From the NCBI GenBank assembly GCA_019359075.1, contig JAHHIB010000003.1:1-64000 (forward strand): DNA of 64,000 nt. The letters are read 5' to 3'. The translations under genes were made by a program, and so were the position numbers. The notes beneath the pieces were generated by a model that saw only the letters and a list, made by a program, of their open reading frames with translations, was not told the origin of the DNA and did no database searches. Every line of letters starts with the position of its first letter. Within the stretch, counting starts at the first letter, position 1. This document shows, in pieces, positions 15,909 through 25,353 of the stretch. This DNA is from Kalymmatonema hyalinum WJT4-NPBG1 (GTDB taxonomy: Bacteria; Cyanobacteriota; Cyanobacteriia; Cyanobacteriales; Nostocaceae).

Positions 15909-17630
15909 ATGACGCAACGCAATCACTCGACCGAGAACCGTTTGCATCAATTGTGGCAGCGATGCCTATCAACAAGACGCTTTGCGTCTACGCTCCCAGC
16001 ACAAAGCCTGTCTTGGCTTGGCACTATCAGTATGCTCACAAATGGTGGCTTGGTGTTTGCTCAAACCGAATCAGCAATAGACAACATCGTTCCCACTGCT
16101 GAAAGCTCGCAACCAGCCCCATCTGCAAATACAGTCAAAAAATATACTGGAGAACAGAACAATAGCACTTCCGGTTCACAAGCGGCGGGAGCACAACCAG
16201 AATTTTCTCAACGCCGCACTAGACTGAGACAGAGACTATCCAACTCAAAAGCGTCCAGTCCTGCGGTAGTTATCAGAAATTCCAGATACCAGGCAGAAAA
16301 TTCCAGCCCTGCGGTAGTTATCAGAAAATCAAAACCTCAAGCAGAAGATTCACAGCCAGAGGTAGTGATTAGAAAATCAAAACCTCAGGTAGAAGTTTCT
16401 GTACCTACCGAAAGTGTGAGAAAGTTGAGAGCAAGGTTAGGGAAAAAACGTCAAGTAGAGGATTCGCAGCCAAATGCAACCGTAAGAGAAGAAAAACCCC
16501 AACAAGAGGTTTCCCAAAAGAACTACCCTGCTGCTCCTTCTGCTGACTCCACCAGCAAAGATTACAATAATTCCTACATTGACCCCACTGATTATCAAGT
16601 AGGCGTGAGCAATAAGTATGAAGCACCTAATTCTGTGGTGATCACACAACGGTCTAGTGCTTGTAGAAGATTAGTGGGGCAAAATGTTCCCAACAGCGTT
16701 TGTGCTAAGCTTCCATATCAAAATCAGCGTGTAGCAGGTTCTGATACTGAATCAGCGGACAAGAAAGCGCCTAGTTGGATTAGAAGAAGCAAACCCACCA
16801 CATTAGCAACTGTTCCGCCAGTTAGACGTGTTGCTAGTGAAAGAAACTCTCTGGTGCGTCCCAGTCGTGGTATTGGTTCTGGTGTTTTGAGTAGTAGTCT
16901 CAGGCGTCACGCTTCTGAAGAAACTTCTGGTAGTGTGACTAAAAGTACATTCCGCCCGAATCGATTTATCCCCAACTTTAACCAAACCACAACAGTGAGT
17001 TCTGTACCGATTGCGCCAGCAGCAGGTGGTTTATCAGCGCCGATGACAGCTGATAATATTGCTCCTCGTCCCAGTAATCTCACTTACGACATCCCACTGG
17101 CAGCAGTACTGCCGCAAATCAACTACGGTGGTGTCTATGGTGGTAGACTCGCTTATGGTGGTACTGGATTGATGTATCCCCTTTCTGCCCCCTCTCCAAT
17201 TACTTCTCTGTTTGGTTGGCGAGTTCATCCGATTACGGGCGATCGCCGTTTCCACTCGGGTACAGACATCGGTGCAGCAATGGGAACGCCTGTTTTAGCT
17301 GCCTACTCTGGTAAAGTAGAGAGTGCTGACTGGTTGGGCGGCTATGGCATGACGGTGATACTTAACCACACCAACGCCCAACAAACTCTTTACGCTCATA
17401 TGTCAGAAATCTTTGTTCAACCTGGTCAGGTGGTGTCCAAGGGAACTGTCATCGGGCGAGTTGGTAGCACAGGGAACTCCACAGGTCCCCACTTGCACTT
17501 TGAGGTACGCCAACTGACACCAGAAGGGTGGGTTGCTACTGACCCAGGCGCTCAATTAGAGTACGGACTCAGCCAATTGATTCATTCTTTACAAACAGCT
17601 CAGGTTGCTCGTCGGCAACCAGGTAGCTAA
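15909..17630 (+). CDS. M23 family peptidoglycan endopeptidase (LytM domain)
   Basis: The 573-residue exported protein has an N-terminal hydrophobic segment (about residues 35-52, ending LVFAQ) and a long low-complexity region of repeated AVVIR-KSKPQAE-like units (about 110-170). The C-terminal LytM/peptidase M23 domain spans about 425-550. Zn ligands are visible in RFHSGTDIGAAMGTPVLAA and in HLHFEVR. VILNHTNAQQTLYAHM is the standard M23 pattern. It should hydrolyse peptide cross-links of peptidoglycan. A short palindrome, AGACGC-TTT-GCGTCT (15975-15989), lies inside the 5' coding region and may be a small repeat insertion. Confidence 0.9.
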   Translation: MTQRNHSTENRLHQLWQRCLSTRRFASTLPAQSLSWLGTISMLTNGGLVFAQTESAIDNIVPTAESSQPAPSANTVKKYTGEQNNSTSGSQAAGAQPEFSQRRTRLRQRLSNSKASSPAVVIRNSRYQAENSSPAVVIRKSKPQAEDSQPEVVIRKSKPQVEVSVPTESVRKLRARLGKKRQVEDSQPNATVREEKPQQEVSQKNYPAAPSADSTSKDYNNSYIDPTDYQVGVSNKYEAPNSVVITQRSSACRRLVGQNVPNSVCAKLPYQNQRVAGSDTESADKKAPSWIRRSKPTTLATVPPVRRVASERNSLVRPSRGIGSGVLSSSLRRHASEETSGSVTKSTFRPNRFIPNFNQTTTVSSVPIAPAAGGLSAPMTADNIAPRPSNLTYDIPLAAVLPQINYGGVYGGRLAYGGTGLMYPLSAPSPITSLFGWRVHPITGDRRFHSGTDIGAAMGTPVLAAYSGKVESADWLGGYGMTVILNHTNAQQTLYAHMSEIFVQPGQVVSKGTVIGRVGSTGNSTGPHLHFEVRQLTPEGWVATDPGAQLEYGLSQLIHSLQTAQVARRQPGS

Positions 17631-17690
17631 ACAGTAGGGGGGAGATGAGGGAGATGAGGAGAAAACTTTTCCTGTGCTGCTCTACTTCCC

Positions 17691-19046
17691 CTACTTCGTA
17701 AGTTTGTAAAAGCGCCAAACAAAAACCCCTGCTGCGATCGCCACTCCAATCGACTGTCCTATCCACAATCCAACACCCCCAAGACCAAGGTGAAATCCCA
17801 AAAAGTAGCCAGTAGTCAACCCTACACCCCAAAATGTCGGTAAACTCAGCAGCATCGGTACACGCGTATCTTGAAGTCCATATAATGCGCCCATTGCTGT
17901 CTTTTGCACACCATCCAACAGTTGAGCCAACGCTGAAATGGTGAGCATCGGCATTGCCAGTTTTACTACGTTTGCATTTTCTGGGTTACGAATATCCAAA
18001 TACAGTCCTATCACTTGCTGCGGATGTGTAAGCAACGCGATCGCTGTTAATGCCATAAATACTGCCGCAACCGCTATACTGATATACCCTGAGCGTCGCG
18101 CAGCTTCAAGGTTTTGCTGTCCTAGCCACTGAGCGACTCGGGCTGTCGTAGCGAAAGACATCCCCAGTGGCACCATGAAGATTACAATAATTGTTTGAAG
18201 TACGATTTGGTGCGCTGCTAACACATCGACACCCAATACGCCCATGAGGTAGGTGACAACTGTGAACAGTCCAGACTCCAAAGCAACAGATACCCCAATT
18301 GGCACACCAATCCACACCAACTCCCGAAGAATTCCCGGTTTCAGCCGATGCAAATCCTGAAAGAATCGGTAAGTTTTCAGTTGCTGGTGTTTAAATGTGT
18401 ACACTACCAAAGCCAGAAACATACCCCAAAGGCTGAGGACACTTGCCAATGCCAAACCCGCTAACTCCATCCGTGGAAATCCGAACTTGCCGAACCCTAA
18501 AACGTAATTGCCCACTATGTTAAAAAGCGTTCCCACAATGACAATTATCATCACCGGACGCGCCTGAGACAAACCAGACACAACGCCTCTAAGCATGGCA
18601 AATCCCAGGGCTGGGATAAGTCCCCACAGAATGATATCCAAATACGTATTTGCTAGCACCACGGTCGTCTGGGCTTGCCCAAGCTGACTCATAAACGAAT
18701 CCAGATGCCCTATCAGGAACATCATGGGTATTGCAAGGAGCAGCGATAGCCAGAGTCCTTGGGATGTCACCTGCTCGATTCGCGTTTTACGACCTGCTCC
18801 GTAAGCCTCCGCCACAATCGGGCTAACTCCCATCACAACCCCGCCACCGGTATTCATAAGCATGACAAAAGTTAATGATGCTAACCCTCCTGCTGCCAGG
18901 GTTTCTTGTCCTAAGGCACCCATCATAACTGTGTCTGCGAAACCTGTTGCAGACTGGGCAACTTGAGCACTTGCTAGAGGAACAGCAAGTTGTAAAAATT
19001 CCCGGATTTCTGTTCGGATATTCGATTTGATGAGCATTGAGGTCAT
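17691..19046 (-). CDS. MATE family efflux transporter
   Basis: The ~451-residue integral membrane protein has 12 predicted helices, the standard MATE size. Typical sequences are the N-terminal LAVPLASAQVAQSATGFADT with VMMGALG, and the mid-protein repeat GVPIGVSVALESGLFTVVTY. It should export cationic drugs or metabolites using Na+ or H+ gradients. I chose ATG 19046 over a TTG at 19052. A divergent AraC regulator starts at 19299 and may control it. Confidence 0.9.
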   Translation of the reverse strand: MTSMLIKSNIRTEIREFLQLAVPLASAQVAQSATGFADTVMMGALGQETLAAGGLASLTFVMLMNTGGGVVMGVSPIVAEAYGAGRKTRIEQVTSQGLWLSLLLAIPMMFLIGHLDSFMSQLGQAQTTVVLANTYLDIILWGLIPALGFAMLRGVVSGLSQARPVMIIVIVGTLFNIVGNYVLGFGKFGFPRMELAGLALASVLSLWGMFLALVVYTFKHQQLKTYRFFQDLHRLKPGILRELVWIGVPIGVSVALESGLFTVVTYLMGVLGVDVLAAHQIVLQTIIVIFMVPLGMSFATTARVAQWLGQQNLEAARRSGYISIAVAAVFMALTAIALLTHPQQVIGLYLDIRNPENANVVKLAMPMLTISALAQLLDGVQKTAMGALYGLQDTRVPMLLSLPTFWGVGLTTGYFLGFHLGLGGVGLWIGQSIGVAIAAGVFVWRFYKLTK

Positions 19047-19298
19047 AACCAAAGCATCTGTAAAATAACGTGTTAAATGCAGAGGCAGTGCATTTGGGAT
19101 GCTTCCCTGAACTACCTCCTAATGTTGCAGCATTTCTCTGCTGTAATATTTGTTCATAATTTACAATTTAGACAAATCAATGATTTCGGGCTACTCGAAC
19201 CTTGCGCGACTATCAAAATCTTGCGGCAAGTTTTCAATCTCAAAAGGCTCTCATTGCAAAATCACCTAAACTTGAGTGCATAGAAAGCTGGAAACCAG

Positions 19299-20222
19299 AT
19301 GCAAGCACCAGTGACACCATCTATTAAGACGGTTGATCTACCAAAAAACCGCCTTTATCCTCCAATCTGTTCCAGTGCAGCCTATGGTTGGAAGAACATT
19401 CTGGCTGAAGAATTTTGTCAACCCCCTGGGCAGGAAAAGTATCAAAACCCAACAGAACACACTATCTGCTTATCTCTAAATCATCGTCCATCTCGTCTAT
19501 TACAAGTGATGGGAGATTGGCCCCAAGGGCACTGCACTCCGCGCCATAGCCGCCATATTGGTCTCGCCGCCAAAGGCGATATATGTATCGTTCCTGCTGG
19601 AGTGCCGTTTTTCTACCAATGGGATGGAGAGGATCAATTCCTACGTATCCGAATTACCGCCCAGTTTCTACACCAGGTTGCTCAAGAAGTCATCGAAATT
19701 GATCCTGATCGCTTAGAACTGTTGCCAGAATTTCGAGTCCGTAATCCTCAGCTTGAACAGATTGGCACGATGCTCTTGACTGAACTCAAGAATGGGGGAC
19801 CAGCAGGACGGCTTTATGTCGAATCTTTGACAAATTTGCTAGCTGTGCATTTGCTCAGGAACCATTCTGCTACCCAACTGCGTGTTGCTCTATACAACGG
19901 GGGATTGAGCGATCGCCAACTTCTGCAAGTAACGGATTACATCAACGATCATCTGGCTCAGGATATCAAACTATCTGACTTAGCCCAATTACTGGGGATG
20001 AGCCAGTTTCACTTCAGCCGACTCTTTAAGCAATCAATGGGAGTCACGCCTCACCAATATGTACTTCAGCAACGGGTGGAACGAGCGAAGCAACTACTCA
20101 AAGAAACAAAATTATCGGTCATGGAAATTGCTTTGTTGTGCGGCTTCAGCAGTCATAGCCATCTAGGTAAATGGTTTCGGCAGCATATAGGAATGACTCC
20201 TAAAGCTTACCGAGCCAACTAA
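19299..20222 (+). CDS. AraC family transcriptional regulator
   Basis: The 307-residue protein has an N-terminal cupin-like sensor region and a C-terminal AraC double HTH, with DIKLSDLAQLLGMSQFHFSR and IALLCGFSSHSHLGKWFRQH followed by IGMTPKAYRAN. It is a paralogue of the regulator at 1519-2451, sharing the VERAKQLLK linker helix. It is divergent from the MATE transporter with a 252-nt gap, which suggests control of drug efflux. This is inferred. Confidence 0.88.
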   Translation: MQAPVTPSIKTVDLPKNRLYPPICSSAAYGWKNILAEEFCQPPGQEKYQNPTEHTICLSLNHRPSRLLQVMGDWPQGHCTPRHSRHIGLAAKGDICIVPAGVPFFYQWDGEDQFLRIRITAQFLHQVAQEVIEIDPDRLELLPEFRVRNPQLEQIGTMLLTELKNGGPAGRLYVESLTNLLAVHLLRNHSATQLRVALYNGGLSDRQLLQVTDYINDHLAQDIKLSDLAQLLGMSQFHFSRLFKQSMGVTPHQYVLQQRVERAKQLLKETKLSVMEIALLCGFSSHSHLGKWFRQHIGMTPKAYRAN

Positions 20223-20347
20223 AACTGACTCAACTAAGTAGTACTAATGTACGAAAAGTGAGAAAATACTAGAAAAGTACAAAAAATCTTGGTACTCAAA
20301 GTGTTGATTGTTTACCGATAAATTGGGTTTGACACGTTCTAGAAAAA

Positions 20348-20521
20348 TTAGATTTGTCAGTTAGAGAGTGGCGTTGTCCTTCTTGTCAATCAGTGAATGG
20401 GAGGGACGAAAACGCAGCTAAGAATATTTGTGCAGTTGGGGCATCAACTGCACAGGTTAGACTCGGTAAGACGGGCAACGCCTGCAATTGTTGTTTGAGC
20501 CTAGAATCCCCGCACTTATAG
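20348..20521 (+). pseudogene. TnpB C-terminal remnant (IS200/IS605)
   Basis: An open stretch encodes LSVREWRCPSCQS, then NGRDENAAKNICAVGAS. This is the C-terminal zinc ribbon and RuvC-III Asp-containing motif (RDxNAAKNI) of IS605 TnpB. The upstream ~300 codons are gone. The Cys pair of the first knuckle is kept, and the second pair is missing from its usual place. The frame ends in the hairpin-containing right end of the element. Confidence 0.8.
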
Positions 20522-20528
20522 GGCGGGG
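20508..20528. mobile_element. IS200/IS605 right-end hairpin
   Basis: CCCCGC (20508-20513) pairs with GCGGGG (20523-20528) around ACTTATAGG, directly at the end of the TnpB remnant. IS605-family elements end in subterminal hairpins recognised by TnpA. The left end is not visible here, so this is a truncated element. Confidence 0.6.
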
Positions 20529-20534
20529 AGTATG

Positions 20535-21215
20535 TCAAAAGTAACCATGTTCAACCAAAAACGTAGGTGAAATGTCATTTGGAATTGTGTCTGTGGCTTG
20601 TGTAAGTTCTTGATTGCCAGAAACCATGAATTTTTCCACGTATTTGCCGAGAATATCCCCCTCTAAATTCACCCAGCCGCCTGGACTTAAGTATTGGAGA
20701 TTGGTTTCGGCATAAGTGAGGGGAATCACTGCTACCATAAACTGCGAGAGTTCTGGCTGATAGTCGGCGACTGTGAGGCTGATGCCATTTATGGCAATAC
20801 TGCCTTTGGGAACAATATAACGGGCGATCGCTTTTGGCGCTGTAAATGTTATTTCCCAAGACGTTGCTGTAGCTTGTGCTGACACCAGTTCACCTATGCC
20901 GTCCACATGCCCCATGACAAAATGGCCGCCTACTTTACTTCCCACCCGCAGCGATGCTTCCAAATTAACGTAGCTTTGTTGTGTTTCGTCTTGTCCTAGC
21001 GTTGTGCGGCGCAGGGTTTCTGGTGAAGCCGTAGCGATAAATCCATCTTTTAAAATTTTTTCTACCGTTAGGCAGATGCCATCGACAGCGATGCTGTCGC
21101 CCGTCGCCAAATCTTGCATAATGACATTAGATGACTCACTCACACAAGTAATTTGCCAAGAGTCCCCCCCTAGGGGTCTTACGGTTCCTAATGCTTGGAT
21201 TATTCCTGTAAACAC
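20535..21215 (-). CDS. ribE: Riboflavin synthase alpha chain
   Basis: The enzyme converts two 6,7-dimethyl-8-ribityllumazines into riboflavin plus the pyrimidine precursor. The protein opens with MFTGIIQALGTV and contains two lumazine-binding barrels: residues about 1-95 (DSIAVDGICLTVE) and about 96-195 (GSIAINGISLTVADY). GHFVMGHVDGIGEL lies at the domain junction. At 226 residues it has a short extra C-terminal tail after KYVEKF. It is convergent with the TnpB remnant, so the element inserted immediately downstream of this gene. No FMN riboswitch is visible upstream. Confidence 0.92.
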   Translation of the reverse strand: MFTGIIQALGTVRPLGGDSWQITCVSESSNVIMQDLATGDSIAVDGICLTVEKILKDGFIATASPETLRRTTLGQDETQQSYVNLEASLRVGSKVGGHFVMGHVDGIGELVSAQATATSWEITFTAPKAIARYIVPKGSIAINGISLTVADYQPELSQFMVAVIPLTYAETNLQYLSPGGWVNLEGDILGKYVEKFMVSGNQELTQATDTIPNDISPTFLVEHGYF

Positions 21216-21553
21216 GGCTTTTTTGCAAAACTAACTCTATTTATTACCTATTTTTGCCTAAAAGCACCTCGTAATTGTCTCAAATTTTTAGCAAATTTGA
21301 GTATAATTTCAGACAATAAATTCTGTCAAAACCTCAAAACATTTCCATCTGTTACTAGGCGACTTGGGAAAATAGATTATTGTCGAATTAGACTTGTTTG
21401 ACTTACTCTGGTGTTCACATCCATTTAGGAGTTTAATAGAAGCAATTATAGAGAATGAAGAGTTATGTTTATTTTAGCCCCAAGAGGGGTTGTCCAAAGG
21501 TACGATTTGTTACATACTACCCTAGCGCTCAAAGGATTTTAGAGGCTTAGCCA
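21216..21553. other. Intergenic stretch
   Basis: This separates divergent ribE and the bifunctional nuclease gene, so both promoters should be here. Apart from a small AGCCCC-AAGA-GGGGTT hairpin near 21477, no feature stands out. Confidence 0.4.
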
Positions 21554-22051
21554 ATGCTTGAAATGAAAGTCGCTGGCATAGCATTAGATGCCATAACCCG
21601 CAGCCCGATTGTCCTTTTAAAGGATGCTTCAGACCGTCGTGCATTACCAATTTATATCGGTCAGGAGCAAGCTAGGGCAATCATGGGCGCACTGGAGAAC
21701 CAAAAGCCTCCTAGACCCTTAACCCATGACCTGATTGTGAATATTTTAGAGGCATGGAACATGACTGTAGAACGAATCATCATTCATTCGTTACAAAAGG
21801 ATACATTCTATGCTGCTTTGATTATTAAGCAAGGCGATGTCAAAAAAGAAATTGACGCGCGTCCTAGCGATGCGATCGCTATTGCCCTCCGTACAAATAC
21901 CCCGATCTGGGTTATGGAAGAAGTCATTGCCGATGCTTCTATCCCCGTAGATCGGGATGCTGATGAAGCTGAACAGCAAGCCTTCCGAGAATTTATATCA
22001 AATCTCCGACCAGAGGATTTGATTAAGCGCTTTGGCAGTAGCGAAACATAG
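21554..22051 (+). CDS. Bifunctional nuclease family protein (DUF151)
   Basis: The 165-residue protein carries a BFN/DUF151 domain over nearly its full length: PIVLLKDASDRRALPIYIGQ, EQARAIMGAL, and the conserved DARPSDAIAIALR. Plant members have RNase and DNase activity, but the bacterial role is not well established. The C-terminal acidic tail (EQQAFREFISNLRPEDLIKR) is typical of cyanobacterial copies. It is followed at 75 nt by the Fe-S aldo/keto reductase on the same strand. Confidence 0.9.
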   Translation: MLEMKVAGIALDAITRSPIVLLKDASDRRALPIYIGQEQARAIMGALENQKPPRPLTHDLIVNILEAWNMTVERIIIHSLQKDTFYAALIIKQGDVKKEIDARPSDAIAIALRTNTPIWVMEEVIADASIPVDRDADEAEQQAFREFISNLRPEDLIKRFGSSET

Positions 22052-22088
22052 ATGAGATTTAAACGATGAGTTATGAGTGACTTGCTGA

Positions 22089-22118
22089 AAAACTCCTAAC
22101 TCCTAGCTCCTAACTCTA
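22089..22118. repeat. Heptamer-like tandem repeat
   Basis: CTCCTAA-CTCCTAG-CTCCTAA-CTC is a short tandem repeat of the STRR type common between genes in Nostoc-like genomes. It lies just before the aldo/keto reductase start. Confidence 0.6.
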
Positions 22119-22126
22119 AGTTAAAG

Positions 22127-23254
22127 ATGCTATACCGACGCTTTGGGAAAACGAATCTACGCCTGTCTGTATTTTCTTTGGGGACAATGCGCGCCAACGC
22201 TTCACCTGAAAATGCATGGCAGACCATCCACAAAGCTATAGTGCTAGGAATTAATCATGTAGAAACTGCCAGAGGATACGGTAAAAGTGAGGAGTATCTT
22301 GGTGAGGCGATCGCCGTTGGATTACCAGTTAAGCGTTCTCAAGTTCACATCACCACCAAAATCCCACCCACGCCAGATGCTGACACGATGCGTCGGTACA
22401 TCAATGAATCTCTAGAACGACTCAAGTTGGATTATCTAGATTGCCTAGGGATTCACGGCTTAAACACATGGGAACATCTGGACTGGGTAAAAACCAAGGG
22501 TGGCTGTATGCAGGCGGTGCAGGAAGCTGTTGCCGATGGTAGGGTAAGACACGTTGGTTTTTCTACCCACGCACCTCTAGAGATCATTTTAGCGGCAATA
22601 GATACAGATTTCTTTCAATTTGTCAATCTGCATTATTACTATTTCTTCCAACGCAACGCAGAGGCAATTCAGCGAGCTTTTGAGAAAGATATGGGAGTGT
22701 TCATTATTTCTCCTGCTGACAAGGGAGGACGTCTGTATACACCACCCCAAACCTTAAAGGATTTATGTCATCCTTTTTCACCCTTAGAATTAAATTATCG
22801 GTTTTTACTAAGTGACCCCCGAATTACCACCCTCAGCGTGGGACCAGCACACCCAGATGAATTAACAGAACCTTTGCGAGTTGCAGGCTCTGAACCAGAG
22901 TTGACCCCAGAGGAAAGAACTGTCTTTCAACGCCTAGAAAATCACCAAAAGGCTGTGGAAACAGATAAATGTAGCCAGTGCTACGCGTGCTTACCGTGTC
23001 CAGAAAATATTAATATTCCAGAAGTGTTGCGGCTACGCAATCTTGCCGTGGCATATGACATGACCGACTTTGGACAGTACCGCTACAGAATGTTTGAAAA
23101 TGCCGGTCATTGGTTCGGTGGAATGAAAGCTAATCGTTGTACAGAATGCGGCGACTGTCTTCCTCGGTGTCCAGAAGAGTTAAATATTCCAGCTTTGTTG
23201 CAAGATGCTCATAATAGGCTGAATGGACCATCGGGACGAAGGTTATGGAGTTAA
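22127..23254 (+). CDS. Aldo/keto reductase with C-terminal 4Fe-4S domain
   Basis: The 375-residue protein has an aldo/keto reductase barrel (residues about 1-270; FSLGTMRANASPENAW, GINHVETARGYGKSEE) followed by a ferredoxin-like tail. The tail has two Cys clusters, CSQCYACLPCPENINIP and CTECGDCLPRCPEELNIP, each suited to a 4Fe-4S cluster. Proteins of this architecture are widespread in cyanobacteria and annotated as oxidoreductases of unknown substrate. An electron-transfer link between the clusters and the barrel is implied. Confidence 0.9.
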   Translation: MLYRRFGKTNLRLSVFSLGTMRANASPENAWQTIHKAIVLGINHVETARGYGKSEEYLGEAIAVGLPVKRSQVHITTKIPPTPDADTMRRYINESLERLKLDYLDCLGIHGLNTWEHLDWVKTKGGCMQAVQEAVADGRVRHVGFSTHAPLEIILAAIDTDFFQFVNLHYYYFFQRNAEAIQRAFEKDMGVFIISPADKGGRLYTPPQTLKDLCHPFSPLELNYRFLLSDPRITTLSVGPAHPDELTEPLRVAGSEPELTPEERTVFQRLENHQKAVETDKCSQCYACLPCPENINIPEVLRLRNLAVAYDMTDFGQYRYRMFENAGHWFGGMKANRCTECGDCLPRCPEELNIPALLQDAHNRLNGPSGRRLWS

Positions 23255-23331
23255 AGCCAACGAAATCAACTTCAAAAAGATAATTTGACAGTGCTAGTGA
23301 CACAAAATGAAGTCACGAGCCACCTGATTTA

Positions 23332-23904
23332 CTATTGATCTAACCAGTTAAGCAGCCCAAGTGAAGTAGCGCCTCCTACAAGGTGAGCGCCAATCAGATT
23401 GACGTTTGCCAAAACTACAAAAAGATCTAGGGAACGAATGACATTTTCAGGTCTGTACACTGCCACTCCTTGAGGCAGAGCTAGAGCTTTCGATAGTACA
23501 GCAATAACGGTCACTTCAGATGCTAAAAAAGCTAACAATAGCCCTATCAAACTGACGATTAATCCAATGCGTAATACTTGAATTACGTCCTCTTTCCTTG
23601 GATGTAGTTCACGGTTAGGGGACTGTAAAAGTTTGTCTAAACGCCTGTAGCGGTTCACCCAATAGATCCTGAAACACAGCACTAAAATTCCAATAATACC
23701 AAAAAAGACTCCAAACCCCATGACCGAATTCGTCGTTGTTTGGACAGTGGAACTACGGCTCAATATTGCCAAGAACAAAGCCAAGCTAGAAACAGCGCCT
23801 AGTGCTAACTGTACCCAGAAGCTAATCGGCCTTACTACGCCGAAGGTGGCTGCAAATTTTTGCTTAGTTGGTACAGGTAGGTATGAATTTAAGTCATTTG
23901 ACAT
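23332..23904 (-). CDS. DUF3611 family membrane protein
   Basis: The 190-residue protein has about four transmembrane helices, including FWVQLALGAVSSLALFLAIL, VMGFGVFFGIIGILVLCFRI and LIVSLIGLLLAFLASEV. It closes with NLIGAHLVGGATSLGLLNWL. Length and motifs match DUF3611, a family of cyanobacteria and plastids with no established function. It is a monocistronic minus-strand gene. Confidence 0.85.
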   Translation of the reverse strand: MSNDLNSYLPVPTKQKFAATFGVVRPISFWVQLALGAVSSLALFLAILSRSSTVQTTTNSVMGFGVFFGIIGILVLCFRIYWVNRYRRLDKLLQSPNRELHPRKEDVIQVLRIGLIVSLIGLLLAFLASEVTVIAVLSKALALPQGVAVYRPENVIRSLDLFVVLANVNLIGAHLVGGATSLGLLNWLDQ

Positions 23905-24389
23905 CTTCGTTCTCCTTAAGCCTGATAAACTATCTTTTGATTTTTCAAAATAGTCTTAATTCAGTAATTTTGGGCTTGGCATAGCACCTTAAGTACTTAA
24001 CAATTGTCTACTTTTTAATTAGAGGTAGCAGCTGATAATTGATCTGGTTTGACTGTGATAATTTGGGTTAAACCATTGCGGTTAACTTTAAATTAAAGAG
24101 TATTTCCTAAAGGCGTTGCTTCGTTTTTTTCAACAAACGACCACAGCTCATCCCCAGCAATGGCATCCACAAGGGCAGCTTGTACCGAGCGCATTGTGTA
24201 CCATTTGGGCTTTGTGAGCTGCTGCTTGAACGATGCTGACAATAGTGTCATGGGCAAAATCCTGTCCTTCCATAATTAAAAAACCCATAACCAAAGATTA
24301 AGTGATTATCTTGTAAGTTACTTTCTCCCTTAAGTATTATTATTTTTGCTTTAAACCCAATCCCTTGTTTTTTAGGAATTTCAAGTTAT
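23905..24389. other. Intergenic stretch with transposase-like debris
   Basis: No intact gene is present. A short minus-strand frame (24093-24194) reads VDAIAGDELWSFVEKN, described separately. The remaining sequence is AT-rich and uninterpretable. Confidence 0.4.
24093..24194 (-). pseudogene. Possible IS1-type transposase fragment
   Basis: A 33-codon minus-strand frame contains VDAIAGDELWSFVEKNEATP, reminiscent of the D-E-x-W-S-F/Y-V motif of IS1 InsB-type transposases. Nothing flanking is recognisable as transposase or terminal repeat. The call rests on one motif. Confidence 0.3.
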
Positions 24390-24716
24390 CTATGGCTTAT
24401 GTATTGACAAATTAGATAAACTTTGTATTGAAAAAACCGAGCCGTGAACAGGCGATCGCACCGCAGTATTTGGTAATCTAAAACCCATGCTTGAACTGAA
24501 AACTTCACCTAAATCCTGACTTTCTACCCAATTGAACAAATAAGCGCCTGCTTTTATTTCTCGATTACCACAAATCCCTCCAGTTGGTGGCATAGTTTCT
24601 AACGTTCCATCAGCATTACGTTCAAACCCAAGTTGTGGGTTTCACGAACTCATTTGCATCAGTTCTTCGTCGGTGACAGTATAAAAAGATTGCACCTGGG
24701 CTTTTTTACTGTTCAT
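24390..24716 (-). pseudogene. Uma2 family endonuclease pseudogene
   Basis: Reading the minus strand from ATG 24716 gives NSKKAQVQSFYTVTDEELMQ, then a TGA stop inside the gene. It continues QLGFERNADGTLETMPPTGG and LGEVFSSSMGFRLPNTAVRS, the N-terminal half of Uma2/DUF820 proteins. The PD-(D/E)XK catalytic region that should follow (PDxxW and later ExK) is missing. It is truncated and carries an internal stop, so it is inactive. Uma2 genes are very abundant and often decay in cyanobacteria. Confidence 0.8.
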
Positions 24717-24802
24717 GACAATGCCATTAAAAGTTTGATAGACAGTTCAATTTTAGGCTGAAATAACATGGCCTCTTTGTCCCTGTAGACGCCACCCTAA
24801 AC

Positions 24803-25153
24803 CTAAAACGTATCAGCATTCTTCATATAATCAAATTCATATCCTGGCATGCGCTTTTTGCCCCATTCACACATCAAATCTGTAATTGGTCGAACTGATT
24901 CGCCTAATGGGGTTAGTGAGTATTCAACTCGAGGTGGTTTCTCTTGATAAACATCGCGCTGTATCAAACCGTGGGTTTCTAGTTCACGCAGCTGTTGCGT
25001 CAATATCTTCTGTGATATTCCCGGAATCAATTCCTTCAATTCACTAAAACGTTTCGACTCCTGTCTCAGCCACCACAAGATCACACATCTCCATTTACCA
25101 CCAATAACCTCTAGGGTGACTTCCACTGGACAATGGTATTTCGCTTTACGCAT
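24803..25153 (-). CDS. HxlR family transcriptional regulator
   Basis: The ~116-residue winged-helix protein carries the HxlR signature: CPVEVTLEVIGGKWRCVILW (effector Cys near the N-terminus and the GGKW motif), RFSELKELIPGISQKILTQQ and PPRVEYSLTPLGESV. The frame extends to 25192, but ATG 25153 (MRKAKYHCPVE) gives the family-like start. It is divergent from the short-chain dehydrogenase at 25354. HxlR regulators usually respond to reactive electrophiles or oxidants and control a neighbouring oxidoreductase, so this is a likely regulator-target pair. Confidence 0.88.
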   Translation of the reverse strand: MRKAKYHCPVEVTLEVIGGKWRCVILWWLRQESKRFSELKELIPGISQKILTQQLRELETHGLIQRDVYQEKPPRVEYSLTPLGESVRPITDLMCEWGKKRMPGYEFDYMKNADTF

Positions 25154-25353
25154 CCTCACTCGTCCTATTAGTATCCATTTGGTAACTATCAACAGCCTGT
25201 GATACCAGATATTAAGTGGTCAAACGGTGACACAAGCAGCATTTCCATCTAAATCTACCATTTCGCAAATCTTAAGCGGATGCAGCAAATCATCAGTATT
25301 CGATGACTTACTGAGCGAGTGAAAGTTAATTCTCTTACTGAAGGAACAAATTT

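Noticed and set aside
25193-25353. HxlR operator in the shared hxlR/SDR control region
   Set aside because: Short partial repeats such as GGTAACTAT and GTGATACC are present, but no convincing symmetric site could be defined by eye.
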